DNA of 64,000 nt from Variovorax saccharolyticus (GCF_030316765.1 NZ_JASZYT010000001.1:558001-622000), one strand, 5' to 3'; positions 1-11,228 are shown, counted from the stretch's first letter. Program-made: numbers and translations. Notes: generated from the sequence alone by a model not told the origin.

Positions 1-1
1 G

Positions 2-343
2 GCGGAACGCAAGGGCAACCTCGGCACGCAGCTGTCGGGCGGCGAGCAGCAGATGCTGGCGGTGGGACGAGCGCTGGTGCTCAACCCCACGCTGCTGCTG
101 CTCGACGAACCGCTGGAAGGCCTGGCGCCGATCATCGTCGAGGAGCTGCTGCGTGCGATCCGCCGCATCACGCGCGAAGAGGGGCTGGCGGCGATCATCG
201 TCGAGCAGCATCCGCAGGCGATCCTCGCGATCTCCGACGAGGCCGTGGTGCTCGATCACGGCACCGTGGTGCATGCCGACCGCGCGGCCGCCCTGCGTGC
301 GCAGCCCGAGGTGCTGGAGCGCCTGCTCGGGGTTGGCCGCTAG
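2..343 (+). CDS. livF: Branched-chain amino acid ABC transporter ATPase, LivF type (5' end missing)
   Basis: C-terminal part of an ABC ATPase; the 5' end lies outside the window. Visible are the signature motif LSGGEQQM near the start, the Walker B segment LLLLDEPLEGLAP and the switch-histidine segment IIVEQH. The wording EPLEGLAPIIVEEL is typical of LivF, the smaller ATPase of branched-chain amino acid or amide importers, which powers uptake at the inner membrane with LivG/LivH/LivM/LivK. The Walker A and the rest of the operon are not visible, so the substrate cannot be judged. LivF is favoured over LivG because of the short C-terminus ending soon after the H-loop. Confidence 0.85.
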   Translation, partial: AERKGNLGTQLSGGEQQMLAVGRALVLNPTLLLLDEPLEGLAPIIVEELLRAIRRITREEGLAAIIVEQHPQAILAISDEAVVLDHGTVVHADRAAALRAQPEVLERLLGVGR

Positions 344-389
344 CGGGCATCGGCCTACACTCGCGGGCCATGAGCTTCGGAGGCGAACC

Positions 390-782
390 ATGGCATCGAT
401 TCGACAGGAAATCCAGGTGGCGGCGAGCGCCGAAAAGATCTGGGATGCGGTCCGGGATGTCGGCGAGATCCACCATCGGCTGGTGCCCGGCTTCGTGACC
501 GACTGCCGGCTCGAAGGCGACACGCGGGTCGTCACCTTCGGCAACGGCATGGTGGTGCGCGAGCTGATCGTCGACTGCGACGATGCGGCGCGGCGGCTCG
601 CCTGGTCCGCGAGCGGCGGCCGCCTCACGCATCACAACGCCTCGCTGCAGGTGATCGCCGAAGACCCGACGCACAGCCGCCTGGTCTGGATCGCCGACCT
701 GATGCCGCACGAGATGGCGGAGCCGATCGCCGGCATGATCGCAGCCGGCATGCAGGCGATGAAGCAGAAGCTGGAAGCTTGA
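390..782 (+). CDS. SRPBCC family protein (polyketide cyclase/START-like fold)
   Basis: 130-residue soluble protein without signal peptide. The N-terminus (ASIRQEIQVAASAEKIWDAVRDVG) has the usual SRPBCC opening, a beta strand followed by the helix in which a residue like K/Q precedes V/I-W. The fold makes a hydrophobic cavity that binds lipids or aromatic ligands; the ligand here is unknown. The start was chosen because GGAGGCG lies just upstream at 379-385; the same frame is open further upstream but overlaps the preceding ABC gene. It follows the transporter by about 45 bp on the same strand and could be cotranscribed. Confidence 0.8.
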   Translation: MASIRQEIQVAASAEKIWDAVRDVGEIHHRLVPGFVTDCRLEGDTRVVTFGNGMVVRELIVDCDDAARRLAWSASGGRLTHHNASLQVIAEDPTHSRLVWIADLMPHEMAEPIAGMIAAGMQAMKQKLEA

Positions 783-792
783 TCGCCTCGCT

Positions 793-1410
793 TCAGTAGC
801 CGACCGTGAAGCGCTGGCGCGAGTGCTTCGGGTTTTCGATTTCGTCGACCAGCGCGATCGCATAGTCCTCCATCGAGATCCAGCTCTTGCCGTTCGCATC
901 GCTCAGCAGGCTGTTGCCGCCGACGCGGAACTTGGCCGTTCGCTGGCCCGGCTCGAAGATCGCCGATGGCGACAGGAAGGTCCAGTCGAGTTCCTGCTCC
1001 TGGCGCAGCGCGGCCAGCATCACGCCGCCGGCCGCCGCCTCGGGCTTGTAGGCATCCGGGAAGCCCGGCGCGTCGATCAGCGCCGCACCGGGCGCGACCT
1101 CGAGGCTGCCGGCGCCGCCGACCACCAGCAGGCGCGGCACACCGGCCTGCCTGGCCGCGGCGATGAGGGTCGCCGCATCGGTGCCGTCCGCGAAGCGGGT
1201 CGAACTGACGACGGCATCGTGGCCGCGCAACAGCGGCACCAGCGCATCGACCGACTTGGCGTCCGCGGCCTGGACGCTCAGGCCGGGACGGGCTTCGACG
1301 CCGTCGACCTTGCGCGCGATGCCGGTCACGCTGTGGCCGCGCGCCAGCAGTTCGTTGGCGATGCGTGAACCGGCGCGGCCGGTGATTCCGAGAAGGGCGA
1401 TCTTGCTCAT
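793..1410 (-). CDS. NAD(P)-dependent epimerase/NmrA-like Rossmann protein
   Basis: 205-residue atypical short-chain dehydrogenase. The N-terminus MSKIALLGITGRAGSRIA holds the dinucleotide-binding GxxGxxG motif (GITGRAG). No Tyr-x-x-x-Lys catalytic pair is evident, so it is of the NmrA/YwnB kind (redox sensing or quinone/flavin reduction) rather than a classical SDR. Its ATG overlaps the stop of the upstream FrnE-like gene in an ATGA arrangement at 1407-1410, which indicates translational coupling. Exact substrate unknown. Confidence 0.8.
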   Translation of the reverse strand: MSKIALLGITGRAGSRIANELLARGHSVTGIARKVDGVEARPGLSVQAADAKSVDALVPLLRGHDAVVSSTRFADGTDAATLIAAARQAGVPRLLVVGGAGSLEVAPGAALIDAPGFPDAYKPEAAAGGVMLAALRQEQELDWTFLSPSAIFEPGQRTAKFRVGGNSLLSDANGKSWISMEDYAIALVDEIENPKHSRQRFTVGY

Positions 1411-2126
1411 GGGCGTTCCTTGGGTGAGGTGGAAGAGGTGGGTGAAAGGGCTTGGGTCAGAAGGGCGTCGATCTGCGCGACCCAGGCATCGGGTCGACCG
1501 AGGTGGCGCCCGGCATCCAGCGGCGTCAGGCGGCCGTCGGCGGTGGCCAGCGCGAGGGTCGGAAAACCCTGGCCGCCGATCCGCGCCAGCCATCGGCGGC
1601 TGTCGTCGATGTGCCGCCGGGTCGGCTCGCCGGCCATGAAGTCGAAGGCTTTCGAAAAGGCGGCGCCGTCGAGGCCGAGTTCGGTCGCCAGTGCGCGCAG
1701 CACGGCCGGCTCGGCGATGCGCCGCCCTTCGACATAGTGCGCGTGCTGGACGCGGCGGATCATGTCCAGCCCGCGGCTGGCCTCGGCCTCGGCTGCCAGC
1801 ACCGCGGTCAGCGGCGGTGCGGAGTCCAGCACGGCGCCGCTGTCGTTCAGCAGGCCGTCGAAGTAGGCGGCGCCGAAAGGCTGGCCGCTGAGCTCCGCGA
1901 TGCGGCGGTCGTGCGGCATCACGTAGTCGCGCCACTGAGGCGTGACCGGCCGGCGGTTGCTGCCGGTCAGCATGCCGCCGCCGTGGAATTCGATCGCCAG
2001 CGCCGGCAGGCGGCGCGCGGCTTCGATCAGCGGCGCCGCGGCATAGCACCAGCCGCACAGCGGATCGAAGACGTAGTGCAGCGTGGTGCGCGGGGGGAGG
2101 GGATTCGTCTCGGGCATGGCTTGCAT
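1407..2126 (-). CDS. DsbA family oxidoreductase, FrnE-like
   Basis: 239-residue thioredoxin-fold protein. The active-site dithiol is CGWC at residues 24-27 within FDPLCGWCY, and the rest matches the FrnE/2-hydroxychromene-2-carboxylate isomerase subgroup with a helical insertion. There is no signal peptide, so it probably acts in the cytoplasm on disulfides or glutathione adducts, unlike periplasmic DsbA. The start at 2126 was preferred to an upstream ATG at 2168, which would collide with the divergent LysR gene. It forms a two-gene unit with the NAD(P)-binding protein downstream; the divergent LysR regulator is the likely controller. Confidence 0.8.
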   Translation of the reverse strand: MQAMPETNPLPPRTTLHYVFDPLCGWCYAAAPLIEAARRLPALAIEFHGGGMLTGSNRRPVTPQWRDYVMPHDRRIAELSGQPFGAAYFDGLLNDSGAVLDSAPPLTAVLAAEAEASRGLDMIRRVQHAHYVEGRRIAEPAVLRALATELGLDGAAFSKAFDFMAGEPTRRHIDDSRRWLARIGGQGFPTLALATADGRLTPLDAGRHLGRPDAWVAQIDALLTQALSPTSSTSPKERP

Positions 2127-2194
2127 CGTACGTTTCCGGATTCGATCGAAAAACCGCTTAGCATGCAATGGTTTGTTGCTTGGATCGATCGAAT

Positions 2195-3154
2195 ATGGAC
2201 CGCATCACCGCCGCAGAAGTCTTCGTGCGCATTGCCGAGCGCGGCAGCATGAGCGCCGCCGCCGACGCGCTCGACATGTCGCGCGCGATGGTGACGCGCT
2301 ATCTCGCGCAGATGGAGCAATGGGCCGGCGCGCGGCTCCTGCATCGCACGACCCGCCGGCTCAGCCTCACCGAGGCCGGCGAGGAAACACTGGTGCGCTG
2401 CCGCCGCATGCTCGAGGTCGCGGCCGAGATGGCGACCGCCGCCAGTGCCTGCGCCGACGAACCGCGCGGCCTGCTGCGCGTCGCCTGCGCGCAATCGCTG
2501 GCCCAGGACGTGCTCGCTCCGGCGGTGGCCGACTACCTGCGCCTCCACCGCCAGGCCGCGATCGACCTGCACATCGACTCCCGGCCGGTGAACCTGATCG
2601 AGGAGCGCATCGACCTCGCGATCCGCATCACCAACGAACTCGACCCGAACCTGATCGCCCGGCCGCTCGGGCATTGCGACTCGGTGGTCTGCGCCTCGCC
2701 GGCCTATCTCGCGGCGCACGGCGTGCCGGTCGGCGTCGAGGACCTGGCCACCCACAATTGCCTGACCTACTCCTACTTCGGCAAGAGCCTGTGGCAATTC
2801 GAGCGCGGCAGCGAGCGCATCGCGGTGCCGGTCAGCGGCAACCTGAGCGCCAACGAGTCGCAGGTGCTGCTGGCGGCGGCGATCGAGGGCGCCGGCATCG
2901 CGATGCAGCCGGCCTATTCGGCCAACGCGCCGATCGCCCAAGGCCGTCTGGTGGCGCTGCTGCCCGGCTTCGTGCCGCAGGGACTGGGCGTCTACGGCGT
3001 CTACGCGTCGCGGCGCCAGATGCCGGTGTCGCTGCGGGCGCTGCTGGATTTCCTGGCGGCGCGTTTCGCCGACCCCGCGCACTGGCCGCCGCGCGAATCT
3101 AGTTCTCCGGCCCGACCGCCCGGTAGAGCGCGCGCACAAAATCCGACTGCGTGA
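2195..3154 (+). CDS. LysR family transcriptional regulator
   Basis: 319-residue regulator. The first 60 residues are the winged helix (MDRITAAEVFVRIAERGSMSAAADALDMSRAMVTRYLAQME), followed by a periplasmic-binding-like effector domain (about residues 90-300). The ATG at 2195 begins the canonical LysR N-terminus; an in-frame ATG at 2168 would add nine non-homologous residues. It is transcribed divergently from the FrnE-like/NAD(P)-binding pair, with about 70 bp between starts, the standard layout for a LysR protein controlling its neighbours. Its 3' end overlaps the convergent HPP/CBS gene by 56 bp. Effector not predictable. Confidence 0.88.
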   Translation: MDRITAAEVFVRIAERGSMSAAADALDMSRAMVTRYLAQMEQWAGARLLHRTTRRLSLTEAGEETLVRCRRMLEVAAEMATAASACADEPRGLLRVACAQSLAQDVLAPAVADYLRLHRQAAIDLHIDSRPVNLIEERIDLAIRITNELDPNLIARPLGHCDSVVCASPAYLAAHGVPVGVEDLATHNCLTYSYFGKSLWQFERGSERIAVPVSGNLSANESQVLLAAAIEGAGIAMQPAYSANAPIAQGRLVALLPGFVPQGLGVYGVYASRRQMPVSLRALLDFLAARFADPAHWPPRESSSPARPPGRARAQNPTA

Positions 3155-4226
3155 TGATCCCGGTCAGCCGGCGTTCGCCGTCGATGATCGGAATGTGGTG
3201 GTGCCCACCCTCGGAGAACAACGGCACCAGTTCGGCCAGCGGCCGATCCTCGCTGGCCACGCGCACCTGGCGCGTCATGATCTGCCCGACCACCTCGGGC
3301 TTGTTCGACACCACGCTGCGGGTGGCGCGGATGAAGTCGCGCAGTCGCCCGCCGATGCCTTCGTGGTGCTGCAGGTCGATCTGGCGGAAGAAGTCGGCCT
3401 GGGTGACGATGCCCACCACGCGGCGGGTGCGATCGGTCACCGGTAGCGCCTTGATGCGGTGGTCGTGCATCAGCTTCCAGGCCTCTTGCAGGGGCATGCC
3501 GAATTCGGCCACGACCAGCTCGCGCGACATGATGTCGGCGCAGCGCACGGTGCCCAGCCGCCGGCGCCAGGATTCCATCTCGGTCTGCCGGATCAGCGAT
3601 TCGAGGTCGTCGCGGCTGATGTCCAGCACCTGGTTGTAGCGCGCCAGCACGGCGTCGATGTCGGCCGAGCTGAAGCGCGAATCGGTCCCGGGCTGGCGCG
3701 GCGCCAGCTGCACGTGCGGATAGCGGCGGCCTGTGAGGCTGTTGTAGGCCACGCCGGCCAGCACCAGCAGCAGCGAGTCCGCCAGCACCGGCAGGAAGGC
3801 GAAGGGAAGCTCGGCGGTGTGCGTGAGCACCACCAGCAGCGCCACCGCGCCGCCCGGCGGGTGCAGGCAGCGCATCGTGAACATCAGGCCGATGGCCAGC
3901 GCGGTCGCCAGTGCGCCGACCCACACCGTGTCCGGCGGCAGCCAGCGCGCGCAGGCGATGCCGACCAGCGCGGACAGGGTGTTGCCGCCGATCACCGGCC
4001 AGGGTTGCGCCAGCGGGCTGGCCGGCAGCGCGAACACCAGCACCGCGCTGGCGCCGAGCGGCGCGATCAGCCAGCCGCTGCCGCCGGCCAGCCACTCGCA
4101 GACCAGCCCGGTGAACAGCAGCCCCACGGCGGCGCCGACGACCGCGCGCAGGCGTTCGCGCCCATCGACGACCGTCGGGCCGGGCAGCCAGGCGCGCGCG
4201 AAGGCGAGCAGATCGATGTTGCGCAT
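3099..4226 (-). CDS. HPP family membrane protein with two CBS domains
   Basis: 375 residues. The N-terminal half has four to five hydrophobic helices containing the family motif LHPPGGA (around residue 120). The C-terminal third holds two CBS domains, the first opening CADIMSRELVV and the second VGQIMTRQVRV, each ending in a G-I-V/I-T-Q-x-D-F segment. HPP proteins are inner-membrane proteins, some implicated in nitrite transport in plastids and cyanobacteria; CBS pairs bind adenosyl nucleotides and may gate activity. The start at 4226 (MRNIDLL) lies 4 bp from the stop of the upstream MFS gene, so the two are probably one transcript. The 3' end overlaps the convergent LysR gene. Confidence 0.85.
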   Translation of the reverse strand: MRNIDLLAFARAWLPGPTVVDGRERLRAVVGAAVGLLFTGLVCEWLAGGSGWLIAPLGASAVLVFALPASPLAQPWPVIGGNTLSALVGIACARWLPPDTVWVGALATALAIGLMFTMRCLHPPGGAVALLVVLTHTAELPFAFLPVLADSLLLVLAGVAYNSLTGRRYPHVQLAPRQPGTDSRFSSADIDAVLARYNQVLDISRDDLESLIRQTEMESWRRRLGTVRCADIMSRELVVAEFGMPLQEAWKLMHDHRIKALPVTDRTRRVVGIVTQADFFRQIDLQHHEGIGGRLRDFIRATRSVVSNKPEVVGQIMTRQVRVASEDRPLAELVPLFSEGGHHHIPIIDGERRLTGIITQSDFVRALYRAVGPEN

Positions 4227-4230
4227 CGCT

Positions 4231-5469
4231 TCAGGCCGCCTCGCCGGCGACGCGCCGGCCGATTTCGGGCCAGCGCCCATGCAGCCAGACCCAGGCCACC
4301 AGGCCGACGCCCAGCATCAGCAGCGAGGTGGCGGCCAGTGCCAGCGTGGAATGCATCACCAGCGGCGCGACCACGCCGGCCACGATGCCGTTGGCGGTCG
4401 AGCCGATGACGGCCTGCAGCGACGAAGCCATGCCGCGGCGTTCCGGGTGCAGGTCGAGCACCAGCAGGGTGACGACCGGCACCATCAGCGCCCAGCCGAA
4501 GGCGAACACCGCCAGCGGCCACAGCGCCCAGGCCGCATGCGGCGCGAACAGCGCATTGGCGGCCACGTTGACCACCGAGGTCGCCAGCATGATCACGAAG
4601 CCGTCGCGGATCTGCCGCTTGGGCGCGACCTTGCCGGCCATCCGGCCGCTGGCCCAGGCGCCGGCCATGATGCCGCCGATGGTGAGGATGAAGAACCAGA
4701 AGAACTGGGTCGGTGCCAGCGACAAGTGCTCGCCGAGGAAGGCGGGCGCGGCCAGCACGTAGAGGAACATGCCGTTGAAGGGCACGCCGCTGGCCAGCGC
4801 CAGCAGCAGGAAGCGCGGGTCGGAGCACAGGTCCCAGTAGCCGCGCATCAGGTGGCGCACTTCGAAGGGCTGGCGCTGGCTCCGGTGCAGCGTCTCCGGC
4901 AGCAGCTTGAAGTTGGCGACGAACAGCACGATGCCGACCGCCACCAGGAACCAGAAGATGCTGTGCCAGCCCAGGTGGACGAACAGGAAGCCCCCGACGA
5001 TCGGCGCGATCGCCGGCGCGATGCCGAAGTAGATCGTCACCTGCGCCATGACCTTCTGCGCTTCGGCCGGCGGGAACATGTCGCGGATGACGGCGCGCGA
5101 GACCACGATGCCGGCGCCCGTCGAGAGGCCCTGCAGGGCACGGAACAGAACCAGCTGCCCGATGGTCTGCGACAGCGCGCAGCCCAGCGATGCGACCGTG
5201 AACACCGCCAACCCCCACAGCACCACAGGCCGGCGGCCGAAGCTGTCCGACAGGGCGCCGTGGAACAGGTTCATGAAGGCGAAGCCGAACAGGTAGGCCG
5301 AGAGCGTCTGCTGCATCTCGGCGGGGGTGGCGCCGATCGATCGCGCGATGCCCGAGAAGGCCGGGATGTAGGTGTCGATCGAGAACGGGCCCAGCATGCC
5401 CAGCACCGCCAGCAGCACGGCCAGCGCCCAGCGCGGCGCGCGCCAGAGTTTGTCGGCTTCGGGGTTCAT
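4231..5469 (-). CDS. Bcr/CflA-type MFS drug exporter
   Basis: 412 residues with about 12 hydrophobic helices, typical for drug:H+ antiporters of the DHA1 12-TM group. The opening GMLGPFSIDTYIPAF and the loop 2-3 motif A variant DSFGRRPVVLWG are characteristic of Bcr/CflA. It should export toxic compounds across the inner membrane using the proton gradient. It starts 32 bp beyond the rpoD terminator and is followed after 4 bp by the HPP/CBS gene. Substrate unknown. Confidence 0.85.
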   Translation of the reverse strand: MNPEADKLWRAPRWALAVLLAVLGMLGPFSIDTYIPAFSGIARSIGATPAEMQQTLSAYLFGFAFMNLFHGALSDSFGRRPVVLWGLAVFTVASLGCALSQTIGQLVLFRALQGLSTGAGIVVSRAVIRDMFPPAEAQKVMAQVTIYFGIAPAIAPIVGGFLFVHLGWHSIFWFLVAVGIVLFVANFKLLPETLHRSQRQPFEVRHLMRGYWDLCSDPRFLLLALASGVPFNGMFLYVLAAPAFLGEHLSLAPTQFFWFFILTIGGIMAGAWASGRMAGKVAPKRQIRDGFVIMLATSVVNVAANALFAPHAAWALWPLAVFAFGWALMVPVVTLLVLDLHPERRGMASSLQAVIGSTANGIVAGVVAPLVMHSTLALAATSLLMLGVGLVAWVWLHGRWPEIGRRVAGEAA

Positions 5470-5500
5470 GGGCAGTCTCCGGTCGATTCTTGGTGTTCTG

Positions 5501-5532
5501 AAAAAAGAAGGGCGCCCGAGGGCGCCTTCTTG
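5501..5532 (-). terminator. Rho-independent terminator of rpoD
   Basis: Read on the minus strand, a GC-rich hairpin (arms AAGAAGGCGCC and GGCGC-CTTCTT with one bulged base) is followed directly by a run of six T. It lies just after the rpoD stop and before the MFS start, separating the two genes. Confidence 0.85.
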
Positions 5533-5554
5533 TCCTGTCGCTGCGAGTGCAAGC

Positions 5555-7876
<2,322 letters not shown>

Positions 7877-8184
7877 ACGACCTCGTACAACAAGATGGAC
7901 CAAGCGGAATCACACGCGCCTCGAAACCCGGCGCAGGCAGGAGCACAAACACTGAGGCTGGGGGAACGCAAGCCCCCCGGCAGCCGTCAAAAGGCAAGAT
8001 GTCGGGCGAACATTTGGTGTGCAGTCCTTGCGGTGTATTGACCCTTTTCCCGTTGGGAAGTGCATTGCGCTTGGGGTCGGCCCGGAGGTGCTGCTGTCGC
8101 TCTTGCCAGTTTTTTGCTTCAACCAGACGCTGGCGGGCGTCTAGCTAAGCCTTACATTATAGCGCGCTGCCAGTTTTTCAAGCA
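7877..8184 (-). promoter_or_regulatory. rpoD leader with a candidate promoter
   Basis: About 300 bp between dnaG and rpoD hold no convincing gene. On the minus strand a perfect -10 hexamer TATAAT lies at 8156-8161 with a poor -35 (TTGAAA at 8176-8181 gives a short 14-bp spacer; TGCTTG at 8179-8184 gives 17). Transcription from here would give a leader of roughly 270 nt that includes a G6...C5 hairpin about 100 nt before the rpoD start. The promoter sits at the very end of dnaG, allowing rpoD expression apart from dnaG. Confidence 0.5.
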
Positions 8185-10139
8185 CTGTTTGCGCTTGGCC
8201 TGAGGCGATTTCGCAACTCCAGCCGACGCGCCTCGAGCGCCTTGTAGCGCTCCAGCGCCCGCGGATCGCTGCCCACCGCCGCGATGGCCTCGCTTTGCTG
8301 GGCCTTGAGCAGGTCGTCCAGCATGTAGTCGAGCACGTTGCGCAGCTCCCGGGCCGAATCGGCCGCCTGTTCGCCCTCGGCGTCGCCGATCGGTCCGCCG
8401 TCGGGGCCGGTCATGACCCGCACCGCCAGCGCCTCGAAATCCAGGCCGCGCAGGCCCTCGCGCAGCGCCGCCCAGGGCTGGGTGCCGTGCTCGTGCGACT
8501 GGCTGTCGAGCCAGGCGAACAGCTGCCCGTGCTCGCCGGGCAGGTCACAGAGCAGGGCGTGAAGCTCGTGCGACAGGGCCTCCCACTCGGCCGGGTTCGA
8601 CAGCACCAGGCGCGCCGCGACGTCGGCCCGGCTGGTCGGCAGGCGCCGTCCGCCCGGGGGCGGGCGGGGCGGCGCCGGTTGCCGAAATGACGACTTGAAG
8701 CGCTTCTTGTCCGGACTGCCGCGCGACTGTTCGTCGAACCATTGGTCGCGGCTGGCCCAGTCCTCCTCGGTCATTTCGGAGGCGACCGGCGCGCTGGCCC
8801 GGAACGGCGCCGGGGCGGGCGGACGCGCCGCCGCCGGCGCCCAGAGCTCGCCCAGCTCCTGCGTGCCGAGCTGCGCCAGGGCGGCGATTTCGGCCAGCAG
8901 CTGGCGCTTGAGCGCGCCTTCGGGCAGCGCGCTCCAGAGCGGGCGCGCGTTGCTCGCCATGTGGGCGCGGCCCTCGGCGGTCGACAGCTCGCAGCCTTCG
9001 CGGGCCGACTCGATCAGGAAGCGGCTCAGCGGCGTGGCCTCGGTCACGAAGCGGGCGAAGGCGTCGGCGCCGAATTCGCGGATGAAGCTGTCGGGGTCGT
9101 GCTCGGCCGGCAGGAACAGGAACTTGATGCTGCGCACGTCGGTGGCGTAGCTCAGGGCGCCGTCGAGCGCTTTGCGCGCGGCGCGCCGGCCGGCGGCATC
9201 GCCGTCGAAGCTGAAGACCACGGACTCGGTGAACCGGAACAGCTTCTGCACGTGCTCGGGCGTGCAGGCCGTGCCCAGGGTCGCGACCGCGTTCGGGAAG
9301 CCCAGCTGCGCCAGCGCCACCACGTCCATGTAGCCCTCGGTCACCAGCGCGTAGCCGCGATCGCGGAACGCGGCCCGGGCTTCGTAGAGCCCGTACAGCT
9401 CGCGCCCCTTGCTGAACACCGGGGTCTCGGGCGAGTTCAGGTACTTGGGCTTCTCGTCGCCCAGCACCCGGCCGCCGAAGCCGATGCATTCGCCCTTGAC
9501 GTTGCGGATCGGGAACATCACGCGGTCGCGGAAGCGGTCGTAGCGCTTGGCCTCGCCGCCTTCCTCGGCCTCGCCGACGATCACCAGGCCGCTTTCGGCC
9601 AGCAGGGGATCGTCGTATTCCGGGAAGACGCTGGCCAGCGAGCGCCAGCCGGCCGGGGCGTAGCCGATGCCGAACTGCTTCGCCACCTCGCCCGAGACAC
9701 CGCGGCCCTTGAGGTAGTCGATCGCGCCGGGCGACTGCCGCAGCTGCTTGCGGTAGGCCTCGCCGGCCTTTTCGAGCACCTCGGTCAGCGTGGCCTGCTT
9801 CTGGCGCTGGCCGGCGGCGCGGGCCCGCTCCTCGGGCGAGGCGTCGTCCTCGGGCACCTGCAGGCCGTATTGGCCGGCCAGGTCGTGCACCGCCTCGACG
9901 AAGCCCATGCCGGCGTGCTCCATCAGGAAGCCGATCGCGTTGCCGTGCACGCCGCAGCCGAAGCAGTGATAGAACTGCTTGGTCGGGCTGACCGAGAAGG
10001 AAGGGGATTTCTCGCCATGGAAGGGGCACAGGCCCATGAAATTGGCGCCGGCCTTCTTGAGCTGCACATAACGCCCGACGATTTCCACCACGTCCGCGCG
10101 TGCGATCAGTTCCTGGATGAAAGAAGCGGGGATGGTCAT
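8178..10139 (-). CDS. dnaG: DNA primase
   Basis: 653 residues. The N-terminal zinc-binding domain has the CHC2 ligands C38, H41, C59 and C62 (CPFHGEKSPSF and HCFGCG). The catalytic core carries the TOPRIM acidic motifs VTEGYMDVVAL and FSFDGDAAGRRAA. The C-terminal region binds DnaB helicase. The enzyme makes RNA primers for the lagging strand. The ATG at 10139 (MTIPASFIQ) gives the conserved N-terminus; an upstream in-frame codon would add six residues. A Pro/Arg-rich linker around residues 430-500 is longer than in E. coli. No rpsU is seen upstream; the divergent neighbour is the YihY/BrkB gene. Confidence 0.97.
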   Translation of the reverse strand: MTIPASFIQELIARADVVEIVGRYVQLKKAGANFMGLCPFHGEKSPSFSVSPTKQFYHCFGCGVHGNAIGFLMEHAGMGFVEAVHDLAGQYGLQVPEDDASPEERARAAGQRQKQATLTEVLEKAGEAYRKQLRQSPGAIDYLKGRGVSGEVAKQFGIGYAPAGWRSLASVFPEYDDPLLAESGLVIVGEAEEGGEAKRYDRFRDRVMFPIRNVKGECIGFGGRVLGDEKPKYLNSPETPVFSKGRELYGLYEARAAFRDRGYALVTEGYMDVVALAQLGFPNAVATLGTACTPEHVQKLFRFTESVVFSFDGDAAGRRAARKALDGALSYATDVRSIKFLFLPAEHDPDSFIREFGADAFARFVTEATPLSRFLIESAREGCELSTAEGRAHMASNARPLWSALPEGALKRQLLAEIAALAQLGTQELGELWAPAAARPPAPAPFRASAPVASEMTEEDWASRDQWFDEQSRGSPDKKRFKSSFRQPAPPRPPPGGRRLPTSRADVAARLVLSNPAEWEALSHELHALLCDLPGEHGQLFAWLDSQSHEHGTQPWAALREGLRGLDFEALAVRVMTGPDGGPIGDAEGEQAADSARELRNVLDYMLDDLLKAQQSEAIAAVGSDPRALERYKALEARRLELRNRLRPSANSA

Positions 10140-10202
10140 GTAGGCTCGGAACTCCAAATGATACGCAAGCCGTCAGGCCCGCATCGGCCGCCCGACCCAC
10201 CG

Positions 10203-11228
10203 ATGGCCCGAAAGCACCGCATGATCCGCCATTCCGTCACCCACCAGGTCGGCCCCGTGCTGCGCCACCCGCTGCGCTTCGGCTGGCAGGCGCTCAAGAG
10301 CTTCAAGGCCAACCAGGGCCTGCTGCTCGCGGGCGCGGTGGCCTATTACGCGCTGCTGTCGATCGTCCCGCTGCTGATCGTCAGCGTCATCGCGCTGTCG
10401 CATTTCATCGATCAGGCGGCGCTGCTGCGCGCGGTCGGGCGCTACCTGGCCTGGCTGCTGCCCGGCCAGTCGCAGGCGATCGTCGCCGAACTGTCGAATT
10501 TCCTGACCCATGCGGAGGTGCTCGGCCCGGTGCTGCTGGTGACGATGATCTTCTTCAGTTCGCTGGCCTTCACGGTGCTCGAGAGCGCGATGGCGGTGAT
10601 CTTCCACCACCGCAAGGCCGAGCATTCGCGGCACTTCCTGATCTCGGTGGTGATGCCCTACATCTACATCCTGTGCCTTTGCATCGGCTTGCTGCTGGTG
10701 ACCTTGGTGTCGGGTGCGCTGCAGGTGATCGGCGAGGAGAGCGTCGAACTGCTCGGCTACAGCTGGTCGCTGTCGGGCGTGTCGGGCGTGCTGCTCTACC
10801 TGCTCGGGCTGGGCGGCGAGATCTTCATGCTGACCTCGCTCTATCTCGTGATGCCGGTCGGCCGGCTGCGCCTGCGGCATGCCCTGATCGGCGGCATTAC
10901 CGCCGCCTTGCTGTGGGAGGTCACGCGCCGGGTGCTGGTGCTCTATTTCGCCACCCTGTCGCAGGTCAACGTGGTCTACGGCTCGCTCACCACCGCGATC
11001 GTGGTGCTGCTGAGCCTGGAGATCGCCGCCACGCTGGTGCTTTTCGGCGCCCAGGTGATCGCGCAGTTCGAGCGCCTGGAGCGCACCGGCAGCATGAAGC
11101 CGGACGAGGAGGCCGCTGATGGCGCCCTTGGCGGCCAGCCACCCGACGCGAGGGGTCACCCAGGCCGGCGCCGGGCCGCCCCAAGGCGGCCTGCGGCCCC
11201 CTCGGGGGGCAGCGACTACACGAAGTGA
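10203..11228 (+). CDS. YihY/BrkB family inner-membrane protein
   Basis: 341 residues with six hydrophobic segments. The opening of the family is visible as FKANQGLLLAGAVAYYALLS, and the later segment LRLRHALIGGITAALLWEV is also characteristic. YihY/BrkB proteins are inner-membrane proteins with no settled biochemical role (the name ribonuclease BN was misassigned). ATG 10203 was chosen; ATG 10158 and 10221 are in frame too. The last roughly 25 codons (from GHPGRRRAAP to the stop) are encoded by the first copy of an 86-bp intergenic repeat, so the C-terminal tail looks acquired by read-through into the repeat. Confidence 0.85.
   Translation: MARKHRMIRHSVTHQVGPVLRHPLRFGWQALKSFKANQGLLLAGAVAYYALLSIVPLLIVSVIALSHFIDQAALLRAVGRYLAWLLPGQSQAIVAELSNFLTHAEVLGPVLLVTMIFFSSLAFTVLESAMAVIFHHRKAEHSRHFLISVVMPYIYILCLCIGLLLVTLVSGALQVIGEESVELLGYSWSLSGVSGVLLYLLGLGGEIFMLTSLYLVMPVGRLRLRHALIGGITAALLWEVTRRVLVLYFATLSQVNVVYGSLTTAIVVLLSLEIAATLVLFGAQVIAQFERLERTGSMKPDEEAADGALGGQPPDARGHPGRRRAAPRRPAAPSGGSDYTK

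Noticed and set aside
7910-8122. 70-codon frame in the rpoD leader
   Set aside because: No ribosome site or family features, and it lies in a probable untranslated leader.
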